Shown: positions 16,047 through 24,645 of the stretch, in pieces | Layout: each line of letters opens with the position of its first letter | How positions within the stretch are numbered: the first letter of the stretch is position 1 | Source of the DNA: Flagellimonas oceanensis | Lineage (GTDB): Bacteria; Bacteroidota; Bacteroidia; Flavobacteriales; Flavobacteriaceae | Length of the DNA stretch: 64,000 nt | Direction of reading: 5' to 3' | Assembly: GCF_003992595.1 (NCBI RefSeq) | Contig: NZ_RZNA01000004.1 | Location: 1-64,000, forward strand | Position numbers and translations under genes: made by a program | The notes under the pieces: model-generated | The model's input: only the letters and a program-made list of their open reading frames with translations | What the model was told of the DNA's origin: nothing | The model's database searches: none

Positions 16047-16772
16047 TTAATTTCTTCCTCTTTCTCCTGGATAAAATGTGTGTACGGGATCACTTTGCCA
16101 ATATTCCTTGGTTTCCACGTCCAGCATGGTCAGCCCACCCTTGAACGCTGCACCGGTGTCCACGTTCCAAACATTGGCTTTGTTCTGGGGTTGCACCACA
16201 TCGCTTTTGGATAAGGGAGTATGGCCGATAAAGACTTCCTTGTAGTGTGTCAATCTTTTAGGGAATTTAGCATCCGATGGCTCTAAACTTGGATCCATTG
16301 CTTTGGCCAGTTCCCATAAGGTTCGATCCCAATAAAAGGTTTGCTCAAAATATTCATAGTCAATGCCCTTGAGGTTGGTATATCCTGCATGCAGGTACAA
16401 ACGGCTGTCCTCGGCCAAATAGTGGTTCTTCAGTTCCGCATAAAACTTGAGATGTATCTCCCATTTGTCCCTGTCAGTGTTTAGATAAGATTCCCGAGTT
16501 GCCGTACCTCCATGGGCCAACCACTGTGGATTTTCTTTTTGATCCAAGAGCCAAGCCCTGCAAAGTTCATCATGGTTCCCTCGAATAAATGTACAGGTAT
16601 ACTCGCTTTGCAATTGAATCAAAAAATCGATGGTCTCCACTGCTGTGCTCCAAGCATCAACATAATCTCCCAAAAAAATAATATGATCTTCTGGAGTAAC
16701 CTTGGCCCTCATCATCAATTGTTCCAAAGCCCGTACCCCAGAATGAATGTCGCCCACTACCAGTGTTCGCAT
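16047..16772 (-). CDS. Calcineurin-like serine/threonine phosphatase-type metallophosphoesterase
   Basis: About 241 residues from the ATG at 16772, which places the first motif at the usual distance; a start at 16799 adds nine residues. The di-metal site is complete: GDIHS (Asp8, His10), GDYVDAW (Asp36, Asp39), RGNHDE (Asn66, His67, Asp68), then a His in YLHAGYT and the final GHTPLSKS. The GDYVDAW and HGG features resemble PrpA/bacteriophage-lambda-type phosphatases or Ap4A hydrolases. The substrate may be a phosphoprotein or a dinucleoside polyphosphate; the sequence does not decide. It precedes the desaturase gene on the same strand. Confidence 0.9.
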   Translation of the reverse strand: MRTLVVGDIHSGVRALEQLMMRAKVTPEDHIIFLGDYVDAWSTAVETIDFLIQLQSEYTCTFIRGNHDELCRAWLLDQKENPQWLAHGGTATRESYLNTDRDKWEIHLKFYAELKNHYLAEDSRLYLHAGYTNLKGIDYEYFEQTFYWDRTLWELAKAMDPSLEPSDAKFPKRLTHYKEVFIGHTPLSKSDVVQPQNKANVWNVDTGAAFKGGLTMLDVETKEYWQSDPVHTFYPGERGRN

Positions 16773-16913
16773 AGAAAAGTTTTTGGCAATATTACACACA
16801 AATGCTTGGCCTATAAAAAATCATAGCGGCTTTATCACGTATTTAACCTAGAATTCAAATAAACCTAACTGATTTTTGGACATGGTATCAAATTCTATGT
16901 ACCTTAGAATAAT

Positions 16914-17858
16914 ATGAAAAAAGTATACTGCATTGGTGAATTGTTGATAGACTTTGTTGCTGAACGGCAAGGAAGTGACCTTTCCAAGGCCAACGAGTTT
17001 ACCAAAAAAGCAGGAGGTGCCCCAGCCAATGTAGCCTGTGCTATTTCTAAGCTAGGAGGAAACGGGGTTTTTATCGGATGTGTTGGCGATGACCCATTCG
17101 GCAAGTTTCTTTTGGAAACCCTGAAGAATGAAGGAGTGGATATCTCACTGACGCAGCTTTCGGATACTTTTACTACGCTTGCCTTTGTTTCACTCTCCGA
17201 AGATGGGGAACGTGATTTTGTTTTTAGCAGGGGAGCCGACAAAGAACTCAAATACAATCCCAACCTGCGGAAGAATCTTCCCGGTAACATTCTTCATTTG
17301 GGAGCCGCTACGGCACTTTTGGGTGGGCCTTTGGAAAAAACGTATGCCAAATATCTTTTTGATGGTCTAACCAAGGAAATGTTCATCTGTTTTGACCCCA
17401 ATTTCAGGATTGACCTTTGGAAAGATGACGAGGAAACCTTTATAAAAAAATGCATGCCCTTTGTGGAGAAGTCCCATCTATGCAAGTTCAGCATGGAAGA
17501 AGCACAGCTTATCTCCGGAAAAGAGGATTTGCACGAAGCCTGTGATGTACTTCACAAAGCCGGAACTAAAATCATTACCGTGACCTTGGGCAAAGATGGA
17601 ACTTTATTGAGCATGAACGGCACCAAAAAAGTGATTCCGAGCATGAAGGTGACCCCTGTTGACACTACGGGAGCTGGTGACGCTTTTATTGGATGTCTAC
17701 TATATCAAATATCGGATTTGGGAAATTTTGACCCCGTATTCGAGGACTTTTCACTCGTTGAAAAAATGGTCGCCACGGCCAATAAGGCAGGAGCCATCAC
17801 TACAACAAATTATGGGGCCATTGTGGCTTTGCCCACAAAAGATCAGCTCGAAAAGTAG
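16914..17858 (+). CDS. PfkB-family sugar kinase, probable fructokinase
   Basis: A 314-residue ribokinase-fold enzyme. The N-terminal substrate lid begins CIGELLIDFVAE, with the Gly-Gly signature KKAGGAPANVACAISKLGG; the ATP/anion-hole motif DTTGAGDAF ends in the catalytic Asp256. The GGAPANVA form is the one common in fructokinases. The gene directly abuts an amylosucrase gene (stop at 17858, start at 17859). As amylosucrase frees fructose from sucrose, fructose is the natural substrate, giving fructose 6-phosphate for glycolysis. A -7-like TACCTTAG with a TTTTTTGG-type -33 sequence about 20 bp upstream lies before the gene. Confidence 0.88.
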   Translation: MKKVYCIGELLIDFVAERQGSDLSKANEFTKKAGGAPANVACAISKLGGNGVFIGCVGDDPFGKFLLETLKNEGVDISLTQLSDTFTTLAFVSLSEDGERDFVFSRGADKELKYNPNLRKNLPGNILHLGAATALLGGPLEKTYAKYLFDGLTKEMFICFDPNFRIDLWKDDEETFIKKCMPFVEKSHLCKFSMEEAQLISGKEDLHEACDVLHKAGTKIITVTLGKDGTLLSMNGTKKVIPSMKVTPVDTTGAGDAFIGCLLYQISDLGNFDPVFEDFSLVEKMVATANKAGAITTTNYGAIVALPTKDQLEK

Positions 17859-19778
17859 ATGAACCAAGCCAAGTTACATAGACTGCTCTCCCAAAAAGAG
17901 AAGAATGATCGAGAACAATTTGATCAACGATTGGCCACTAACCTTACCTTGATTCAAAAACAGTTCTTCTCCCTCTACCCCGAAGAGCAGCATGAAAAAC
18001 ATATTCAAAAGCTATTGAAGCTTCTTCCCAAGTTGTTTTTGGAGCGGCCAGAAGCATTGCGCAAGCAAGACTTGAAACGGTTGCAATCGGGCAACTGGTA
18101 CCAGTCCGAAAAGCTGATGGGAATGCAGCTTTATGTGGAGCACTTCAATAAAGACCTAAAAGGGCTAAAAGAAAAAATACCTTATTTCAAAAAGCTCGGG
18201 GTCAACTTTTTGCATTTGATGCCCATCACTAAAAGGCCCGCGGGAGAAAGTGATGGTGGCTATGCGGTAAACAGCTATCTGGAGGTAGACAGAAAATATG
18301 GTTCCAAAGAAGACTTACTGGAATTGACCACGGCATTTCGTAAAAACGGTATCTATTTGATGCTCGATTTTGTGGTCAATCACACCTCCAATGAATTTTC
18401 CTGGGCAAAAAAAGCCAAGAAGGGTGATAAAAAATATCAAGGTTATTACTACACCTACGAGGACCTCACTATACCGGCCGAGTTTGAAAAAACCCTGCCA
18501 GAAGTGTTTCCCGAAACCTCTCCGGGCAATTTTACCTATATCCCCGAAATGGAAAAATGGGTGATGACGGTTTTCAATAGCTATCAATGGGACCTCAACT
18601 ACACCAATCCCCAAGTGTTTTTGGAAATGCTGACCAATTTGGTAAAGTTAACGGATATGGGAGTGGATGTCGTACGCTTTGATGCTCTGGCTTTCCTTTG
18701 GAAAAAAATCGGGACCATTTCACAAAACCTGCCCGAAGCGCACAATCTTATCTCGCTGTTCCGGATGTGCCTGCAAGTGGTGGCACCAGGCTCCATTCTT
18801 TTGGCCGAAGCCATTGTGGCCCCCACGGACATTGTGAAATATTTTGGGGAAGAAGAAAAAAAGGGCAACGAATGCGAAGTCGCCTACAACGCATCTTTGA
18901 TGGCTCTTCTATGGAATTCCATTGCTACAAAAAAGACACAATTGCTTTACAAGAGTCTGATGCATGTCCCTTCCAAACCAAAAGATTGCACATGGATCAA
19001 TTACATCCGTTGTCATGATGATATTGGATTGGGATATGAGAACCATCTCATCCAAGAATTGGGATGGAACCCAGAAATGCACCGGAAATTTTTACTGGAC
19101 TACTATTGCCAACGTTTGGATTGGTCGCCAGCCATGGGTATGCTTTTTATGTACAATCCAAAAACAGGCGATGGCCGAATCACAGGAAGCGCGGCCTCTT
19201 TATTGGGACTTGAAAAGGCTATCAAAACCAAGGATGAAGACTTATTGGAATCGTCGGTGCGTAAAATTATCATGTTGCATGGCATTACATTGGCTTTTGG
19301 AGGAATCCCGCTGATCTACGCAGGCGACGAAATAGGAACACTGAACGACTATTCCTTCCAAAATGATGTATCCAAAAAAGGGGACGGCCGATGGGTGAAC
19401 CGACCCATGCAGGATTGGGAAACCATTTCAAGTTTAGCTAATCAAGATTCGCCTCAATCAACAATATTTCATGCGCTTCAACAACTTATCCAAATAAGAA
19501 AGGGGAACTCGGTTTTTGCGGATCACAACAATCTTCAGCTTTGCCATACAGGGAACGACCATATTTTTTCTTTTGAAAGAACCCAAGGTCAAAACGGATT
19601 GTTGGTCATCTGCAATTTTGATGAAAACCCTCAGGTCATCGATAGCAGTTGGGTCAAAAAATTGGGGTACTTCAGTAAAGGAGAGCCGTTGGACTTGGTA
19701 TCTGGCGAAAAAGTGGGAATGAACAGCGCACTTTTGGAACTAATGCCCTACCAAATGCTTTGGCTCATGAAATCCTAG
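17859..19778 (+). CDS. Amylosucrase (GH13 subfamily 4)
   Basis: A 639-residue protein, close to the 636 residues of the Neisseria enzyme. It splits sucrose, transferring glucose to a growing alpha-glucan and releasing fructose. Catalytic residues are clear: nucleophile Asp275 (VDVVRFDALAFLWKKIGT), acid/base Glu317 (ILLAEAIVAP) and His386-Asp387 in YIRCHDDIG. The spacing of 42 residues between nucleophile and acid/base equals that of the characterised enzyme (Asp286 and Glu328). GH13_4 also contains sucrose hydrolases, so polymer formation is likely but not certain. There is no signal peptide, so it acts in the cytoplasm and would need a sucrose importer, which is not seen in the window. Its last four bases overlap the convergent AlbA_2 gene. 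Confidence 0.9.
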   Translation: MNQAKLHRLLSQKEKNDREQFDQRLATNLTLIQKQFFSLYPEEQHEKHIQKLLKLLPKLFLERPEALRKQDLKRLQSGNWYQSEKLMGMQLYVEHFNKDLKGLKEKIPYFKKLGVNFLHLMPITKRPAGESDGGYAVNSYLEVDRKYGSKEDLLELTTAFRKNGIYLMLDFVVNHTSNEFSWAKKAKKGDKKYQGYYYTYEDLTIPAEFEKTLPEVFPETSPGNFTYIPEMEKWVMTVFNSYQWDLNYTNPQVFLEMLTNLVKLTDMGVDVVRFDALAFLWKKIGTISQNLPEAHNLISLFRMCLQVVAPGSILLAEAIVAPTDIVKYFGEEEKKGNECEVAYNASLMALLWNSIATKKTQLLYKSLMHVPSKPKDCTWINYIRCHDDIGLGYENHLIQELGWNPEMHRKFLLDYYCQRLDWSPAMGMLFMYNPKTGDGRITGSAASLLGLEKAIKTKDEDLLESSVRKIIMLHGITLAFGGIPLIYAGDEIGTLNDYSFQNDVSKKGDGRWVNRPMQDWETISSLANQDSPQSTIFHALQQLIQIRKGNSVFADHNNLQLCHTGNDHIFSFERTQGQNGLLVICNFDENPQVIDSSWVKKLGYFSKGEPLDLVSGEKVGMNSALLELMPYQMLWLMKS

Positions 19779-20911
19779 GCGTACCTAACCTTTCTCAAAA
19801 TCCGTTGTGACTCTTTCAAAGATTGATACACATGAGTATCGTAGGCTTTCAACAGTGCTCTGGAATTGTCCATTTTGTCCTTCGCCTCTTCAAAGCCATT
19901 TAAATAGCAAATAAGATAGGTGGCGGGCAAATGGGTGATATCCGTATGCTCGGAATCCGTCAATGGAATATGGTTTTCCAGTTTTTTGAGCAGCGCATTA
20001 TTGGTATTGTACACGTGATACAGCGTTTTTTTATCAAACTGTGGGGGTTCAAATATAAGTTCGCTGTTGATGATGTATTTGCCATTGTCCGAAAATGTGA
20101 TCGTCATTTCTTCCAAGGGGTAATATTTTTGCTGCGAGCCCAATCCCAATTGCACATATTCCAACGTTTTAAAAGAATCATCATCGTAGTTAATAGTGAT
20201 TTCATCCAGAGCGGAATAGAATAATTTAACCTGTTCATTGATCAGTTCTATATCCACTCGGGAATAATAGATTTTCCCCTTTACTTTTTTCTTATTGCCC
20301 GCCCAACAGACCACAAATTGCTCTTTAAAGACTTTGTAATCACTTGTTAAGTCGGGATGTCTGGTATTGAAGAAATTGATAACGGCATCCAGCGTATACT
20401 CGATGTTGTTACGAGCGTGCTGCTCAATGGTGGCCACTTTTTCGGAATTGATGTCCTTCAGTTCAATATCAAAAGCTTTGGGCAGGCTGATACTTCCTTC
20501 ACGGAAGAAAACCGCCCCTCCGTAGTACTTCCAAATATTTTTACGTAGGGCACAGACCTTTCCGTTGGACCTTATGGTGACCAACCCGATCACCTTGCCT
20601 TCAGGCAAATGGGGGAAAGGAATGTTTTCATAGGAAATCAGAGGTGGGTTGTCCAAATAGGCATTGACGAGGTTCTGGATTTTGCTGTCATCAAAAAAAT
20701 CGACACCAACAATCGTATTGTCCTCATCCTCCACCCCAATCACAATAAAGGAATTGTTTTTGGGATTGCTGTTGGCCAAAGCGCAGACATGCTTTAAAAA
20801 CTTGGCCTTGCCCTCCTTTTCTCCAATGGATATAAAACGCTTTTTGTCGTAAAAACTATTCTCGTCGTTGTGGGCCAATAAGTTTTTTACGAGTAGGCGT
20901 TTATTGATCAT
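19775..20911 (-). CDS. AlbA_2 (Schlafen-type) putative DNA/ATP-binding protein
   Basis: A 378-residue protein. The N-terminal part has the AlbA_2 pattern: ENSFYDKKRFISIGEKEGKAKFLKHVCALAN, then NNSFIVIGVEDEDNTIVGVDFFDDS and the VNAYLDNPPLISYENIPFP segment. AlbA_2 domains bind nucleic acid and occur in regulators and in some stress or defence proteins. The remaining 230 residues are soluble and of no family I can name. Its start overlaps the stop of the SDR gene by 4 bp, so the two are cotranslated. Its end overlaps the amylosucrase end by 4 bp. Confidence 0.75.
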   Translation of the reverse strand: MINKRLLVKNLLAHNDENSFYDKKRFISIGEKEGKAKFLKHVCALANSNPKNNSFIVIGVEDEDNTIVGVDFFDDSKIQNLVNAYLDNPPLISYENIPFPHLPEGKVIGLVTIRSNGKVCALRKNIWKYYGGAVFFREGSISLPKAFDIELKDINSEKVATIEQHARNNIEYTLDAVINFFNTRHPDLTSDYKVFKEQFVVCWAGNKKKVKGKIYYSRVDIELINEQVKLFYSALDEITINYDDDSFKTLEYVQLGLGSQQKYYPLEEMTITFSDNGKYIINSELIFEPPQFDKKTLYHVYNTNNALLKKLENHIPLTDSEHTDITHLPATYLICYLNGFEEAKDKMDNSRALLKAYDTHVYQSLKESQRILRKVRYA

Positions 20912-21663
20912 AGTTCCTTGTTCACAATTGTGCTGCTGGCCTGTGCTGTGGGCATTACCACAAGGTCGGCAATGTTCACATGATAGGGTCGGGTAACCAC
21001 AAACAGAATAATGTCCGCAATATCCTCTGGTTTTAAGGGTTGAAAGCCTTTGTATACATTGGATGCCCTTTCGGAATCCCCCTTAAAGCGAACATCGCTG
21101 AATTCTGTTTCCACCAAGCCTGGATTAACGGCCCCTACTCGAATGCCATAGGCATTTAAATCTATTCGCATACCCTGGTTGATGGCATCCACGGCATGCT
21201 TGCTGGCACAATACACGTTTCCGTTCGGGTAGACTTCCTTGCCCGCTGTGGAACCAATATTGATGATATGGCCCGATTTCCGTTCCGTCATTTTCGGAAC
21301 AATGGCCTTCGACATGTAGAGCAATCCTTTTACGTTGATGTCCAACATGGCATCCCAATCATCTGGGCTGCCTTTATCAATAGGGTCCAGACCGTGGGCA
21401 TTTCCCGCATTGTTGATTAAGACATCTATCTCCGAAAATTCTTTCGGCAAACTTTCTATGGCCGAGAATACATCTTCGCGATTTCTCACATCAAAATTCA
21501 GCGTGAAAATAGCGGTGTCCCTGCCCAGCTCATTTTGAAGTTGTTCCAGACGTTCCTGTCTTCGTCCGCAAAGAATCAAATTGAAGCCTTGCTTTGCAAA
21601 AAGTTCTGCAGTTGCCTTTCCTATTCCACTCGTTGATCCTGTTATTAATGCTATTTTTGACAT
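20908..21663 (-). CDS. Short-chain dehydrogenase/reductase (YdfG-like)
   Basis: A 251-residue classical SDR. The cofactor loop is TGSTSGIG at 8-15, the NNAG motif sits at 84-87, and the catalytic tetrad is Asn110, Ser138 (INIGSTAG), Tyr151 and Lys155 (YCASK). Arg34-Arg35 after the second strand (LCGRRQERL) points to NADP. The closest well-known relative by motif is E. coli YdfG (3-hydroxy acid dehydrogenase), including the LVETEFSDVRFKGD segment. The AKR gene is 12 bp upstream and the AlbA_2 gene overlaps downstream, forming one transcription unit of two reductases and a nucleic-acid-binding protein. Confidence 0.9.
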   Translation of the reverse strand: MSKIALITGSTSGIGKATAELFAKQGFNLILCGRRQERLEQLQNELGRDTAIFTLNFDVRNREDVFSAIESLPKEFSEIDVLINNAGNAHGLDPIDKGSPDDWDAMLDINVKGLLYMSKAIVPKMTERKSGHIINIGSTAGKEVYPNGNVYCASKHAVDAINQGMRIDLNAYGIRVGAVNPGLVETEFSDVRFKGDSERASNVYKGFQPLKPEDIADIILFVVTRPYHVNIADLVVMPTAQASSTIVNKEL

Positions 21664-21675
21664 TGCAATTAAATT

Positions 21676-22548
21676 CTACGGAACATCGTGTCCTTGGCCC
21701 GCTACTAAAAGGGAAAACCAATCCTGAAGTTCCAATTCTATATTCACGGCTGCTGCCGATTGTTCAATTCTTTCCTTGTTCGTAGTTCCAATCACTGGGT
21801 GAACCTTTGCCGGGTGCTTCAATATCCAAGCCAGAAGCAATTGGCTTTCATTCGCATTATACTTATCCATAAGTGGCAGCATTGCTTCTTTTATCCGTTC
21901 TGTCTGCTCATCGGTTTCCCTGAAAAAGCTTCCCAACGGACTCCAGGCCATCGCCATTCTTTTATTGGTGATACAATCATCAAAAGTTCCATCGTACATA
22001 GGGTCGTGGTGCGTTAACGAAAACTCGACCTGGTTTCCTTCAACTGGAATCACATTGTTGAGCATCGCCACTTGTGAAGTCGTAAAATTGGACACCCCGA
22101 ATTGCTTTATTTTGCCGCTTTGCAACAAATCCTGCGCAGCTTCTGCCATTTCATCTGGTTGCATTAGGGGACTTGGACGGTGCATCAAGAAAAAATCCAG
22201 ATAATCCGTCTTCAACTTTTTCAAGGATTCTTCCGCTGACCAAATAATATAATCCTTATCGTACTGGTAGTGATTGATCTTGTTGTCCCTACCACGAGTG
22301 AGCTGAATCCCACATTTGGAGATCAACTGGATGTCCTCCCGTTTTATTCCGCTATCCCCAAAGGCTGCTCCAAAATCGCCCTCTGTGGAATAGCTGCCAT
22401 AAATATCGGCATGGTCAAATGTAGTGAGGCCGCATTCGATGCTATGGTGCATCAATCCGATCATTTCTTTCTTGGAAAGTTTTTTTCCCCAACTTCCCCA
22501 AGTCATTGCTCCCGATATGATGCGGGAAAATTTTGTTGTCTGTTCCAT
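21676..22548 (-). CDS. Aldo/keto reductase (YdhF-like)
   Basis: A 290-residue NADPH-dependent reductase with a TIM barrel. The catalytic tetrad positions are visible: Asp and Tyr in TTFDHADIYGSY, Lys in LISKCGIQ and His in DFFLMHRPSPLMQPDEMAEA. NADP-binding marks include WSPLGSF and PVIGTTNKERIEQS near the C terminus. The substrate is unknown; the YdhF-type subgroup reduces assorted carbonyls. First gene of the AKR-SDR-AlbA_2 unit; divergent from the Bat operon across 159 bp. Confidence 0.9.
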   Translation of the reverse strand: MEQTTKFSRIISGAMTWGSWGKKLSKKEMIGLMHHSIECGLTTFDHADIYGSYSTEGDFGAAFGDSGIKREDIQLISKCGIQLTRGRDNKINHYQYDKDYIIWSAEESLKKLKTDYLDFFLMHRPSPLMQPDEMAEAAQDLLQSGKIKQFGVSNFTTSQVAMLNNVIPVEGNQVEFSLTHHDPMYDGTFDDCITNKRMAMAWSPLGSFFRETDEQTERIKEAMLPLMDKYNANESQLLLAWILKHPAKVHPVIGTTNKERIEQSAAAVNIELELQDWFSLLVAGQGHDVP

Positions 22549-22707
22549 ATGCGCTGAAAGTATAAAATTAAACCCTTAAATCCTTCATAAAACTAGGGGT
22601 TTAGCGTTTTTTTTAACCATTAATTAACAGGCAGGTTTTAAATAAATTTTCATTTTGCACACCTTAGTAAAAACACCGACCTTAACACCAAACAATAAAA
22701 GTATACA

Positions 22708-23709
22708 ATGGAAGAAAACACTACTATTGATATTAGTGCTGTGAATGAGAAAATTGCCCAAGAAAGCGCTTTTATTGACCTTTTAACGGTTGAAATGAAC
22801 AAAGCGATTGTAGGGCAGACCCATATGGTGGAACGTCTATTGATCGGCCTATTGGGAAAAGGGCACATTCTGCTGGAAGGTGTTCCCGGACTGGCAAAAA
22901 CTTTGGCCATCAACACTTTGGCTAAAGCCGTAAAAGGAAGTTTTAGCAGAATACAGTTTACTCCAGATCTTTTGCCTGCCGATGTTATTGGTACACTGAT
23001 CTACAATATCAAAGAGAACGATTTCTCCATTAAAAAAGGACCCATCTTCGCCAACTTTGTCCTGGCAGATGAGATTAACAGGGCGCCTGCCAAGGTACAA
23101 TCCGCACTTTTGGAAGCCATGCAGGAAAAACAAGTGACCATCGGCGACGAAACCTTTATTTTGGACAAGCCATTTTTGGTAATGGCCACACAGAACCCCG
23201 TGGAACAGGAAGGTACTTACCCACTTCCTGAAGCACAGGTGGACCGATTTATGCTGAAAACGGTAATCGATTATCCCAAACTCAACGAGGAGCAGCTTAT
23301 CATTCGTCAGAATCTGAAAGGTGCCACCGAACCCATTAAGCCTGTAGTTTCCTTGGAGCAAATTCTAAGGGCACAAGAAACAGTTCGTGAGGTTTACATG
23401 GATGAAAAAATTGAAAAATACATACTCGACCTCATCTTCGCAACGCGGTACCCGGAAAAATACAACTTGGAAAGCTTAAAGCCACTCATCAGTTTTGGAG
23501 CCTCTCCAAGGGGTAGCATCAACTTGGCAAATGCATCCAAGTGCTATGCGTTCATCAAACGAAGAGGTTATGTGGTCCCCGAAGATGTAAGGGCCGTAGT
23601 GCATGATGTACTGCGTCACAGAATCGGAATCACTTACGAGGCCGAGGCAGAAAATATTACTTCCGAAGAAATCATCAACAAGATAGTAAACGAGGTAGAA
23701 GTGCCTTAG
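22708..23709 (+). CDS. MoxR-family AAA+ ATPase of the Bat operon
   Basis: A 333-residue chaperone-type ATPase, leading gene of the aerotolerance (Bat) cluster. Walker A is GVPGLAKT (58-65) and Walker B is FVLADEINRAP (Asp121, Glu122); sensor 1 lies in VMATQNPVEQEGTYPLPEAQVDRF and the arginine-finger region FGASPRGSINLANASK follows. The C-terminal lid domain is complete. MoxR ATPases act with von Willebrand factor A proteins to insert cofactors or assemble complexes; the VWA partners are encoded a few kb downstream. About 60 bp separate it from the next gene. Confidence 0.93.
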   Translation: MEENTTIDISAVNEKIAQESAFIDLLTVEMNKAIVGQTHMVERLLIGLLGKGHILLEGVPGLAKTLAINTLAKAVKGSFSRIQFTPDLLPADVIGTLIYNIKENDFSIKKGPIFANFVLADEINRAPAKVQSALLEAMQEKQVTIGDETFILDKPFLVMATQNPVEQEGTYPLPEAQVDRFMLKTVIDYPKLNEEQLIIRQNLKGATEPIKPVVSLEQILRAQETVREVYMDEKIEKYILDLIFATRYPEKYNLESLKPLISFGASPRGSINLANASKCYAFIKRRGYVVPEDVRAVVHDVLRHRIGITYEAEAENITSEEIINKIVNEVEVP

Positions 23710-23778
23710 CGGTTCAATGTTTATCGGAATAAGTAGCAATACTTTAACCAACCCGAAAACCTATTTTTTTTGAACCAA

Positions 23779-24645
23779 ATGGATACAAAGGAACTACTAA
23801 AGAAAGTACGCAAAATTGAAATTAAGACCCGACGTCTTTCCGACCATATTTTTGGTGGGGAATACCACTCTACGTTCAAGGGCCGGGGGATGACATTCAG
23901 TGAAGTTCGCCAGTATCAGTTTGGTGATGACGTACGAAGCATTGACTGGAACGTGACCGCGCGCTACAACGAGCCCTACGTAAAGGTTTTCGAAGAAGAG
24001 CGGGAACTTACCATGATGCTGATGGTGGACGTCAGTGGGTCCGAACTTTTCGGCACCTCTAACCAGTTCAAAAAAGAAATCATTACGGAGATTTCCGCTA
24101 CACTTGCTTTTTCTGCGCTTCAGAACAATGATAAAGTAGGTGTAATCTTGTTTTCCGATGAGGTAGAGCTTTTTATCCCGCCCAAAAAAGGAAAAAGCCA
24201 CGTACTCAGAATCATTAGGGAGTTACTGGAGTTTCATCCAAAAAGTAGTGAGACCAATCTTGCAGAAGCATTGAAGTTCCTGACCAACGTGATGAAGAAA
24301 AAAGCCATTGTTTTTGTGCTTTCCGATTTTATCGCTGATGATTACGACAATACGCTTCGGATTGTGGGAAACAAACATGATGTTACAGGAATTAGAGTTT
24401 ATGATGAGCGTGAGGAAGCCATACCGAACCTTGGAATGGTGCAAATGCAAGATGCCGAAACAGGCGAGATACAACTGGTGAACACCCAATCCAAACAAGT
24501 ACGTTCCGCTTACGGACAACATTATAAAGACAAAGTTGCCTATTTTACCAATTCCTTTAACAAGTCGGGATGCGGTGTGATCAATTGCCGGGCGGATGAA
24601 AGTTATGTGAAAAAGCTGTTGGGCTATTTTAAACGAAGAGGATAA
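23779..24645 (+). CDS. DUF58 domain protein of the Bat operon
   Basis: 288 residues from the ATG at 23779 (MDTKELLKKVRKIEIKT); a TTG three codons earlier is less likely. The DUF58 signature RGMTFSEVRQYQFGDDVRSIDWNVTARYNEPYVKVFEEERELT covers about 40-82, and a VWA-like fold follows with MLMVDVSGS, a DxSxS-like metal-binding loop. Soluble and cytoplasmic. DUF58 genes nearly always accompany moxR, as here. The stop codon overlaps the next start by one base (TAATG). Confidence 0.92.
   Translation: MDTKELLKKVRKIEIKTRRLSDHIFGGEYHSTFKGRGMTFSEVRQYQFGDDVRSIDWNVTARYNEPYVKVFEEERELTMMLMVDVSGSELFGTSNQFKKEIITEISATLAFSALQNNDKVGVILFSDEVELFIPPKKGKSHVLRIIRELLEFHPKSSETNLAEALKFLTNVMKKKAIVFVLSDFIADDYDNTLRIVGNKHDVTGIRVYDEREEAIPNLGMVQMQDAETGEIQLVNTQSKQVRSAYGQHYKDKVAYFTNSFNKSGCGVINCRADESYVKKLLGYFKRRG

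Noticed and set aside
22849-23361. 170-codon minus-strand frame inside the moxR gene
   Set aside because: Antisense to a certain AAA+ ATPase; no motifs or promoter.
23711-23776. Inverted GGTTCAA/TTGAACC between moxR and DUF58
   Set aside because: Only 7 bp with a loop of 52 nt; not a convincing hairpin or operator.
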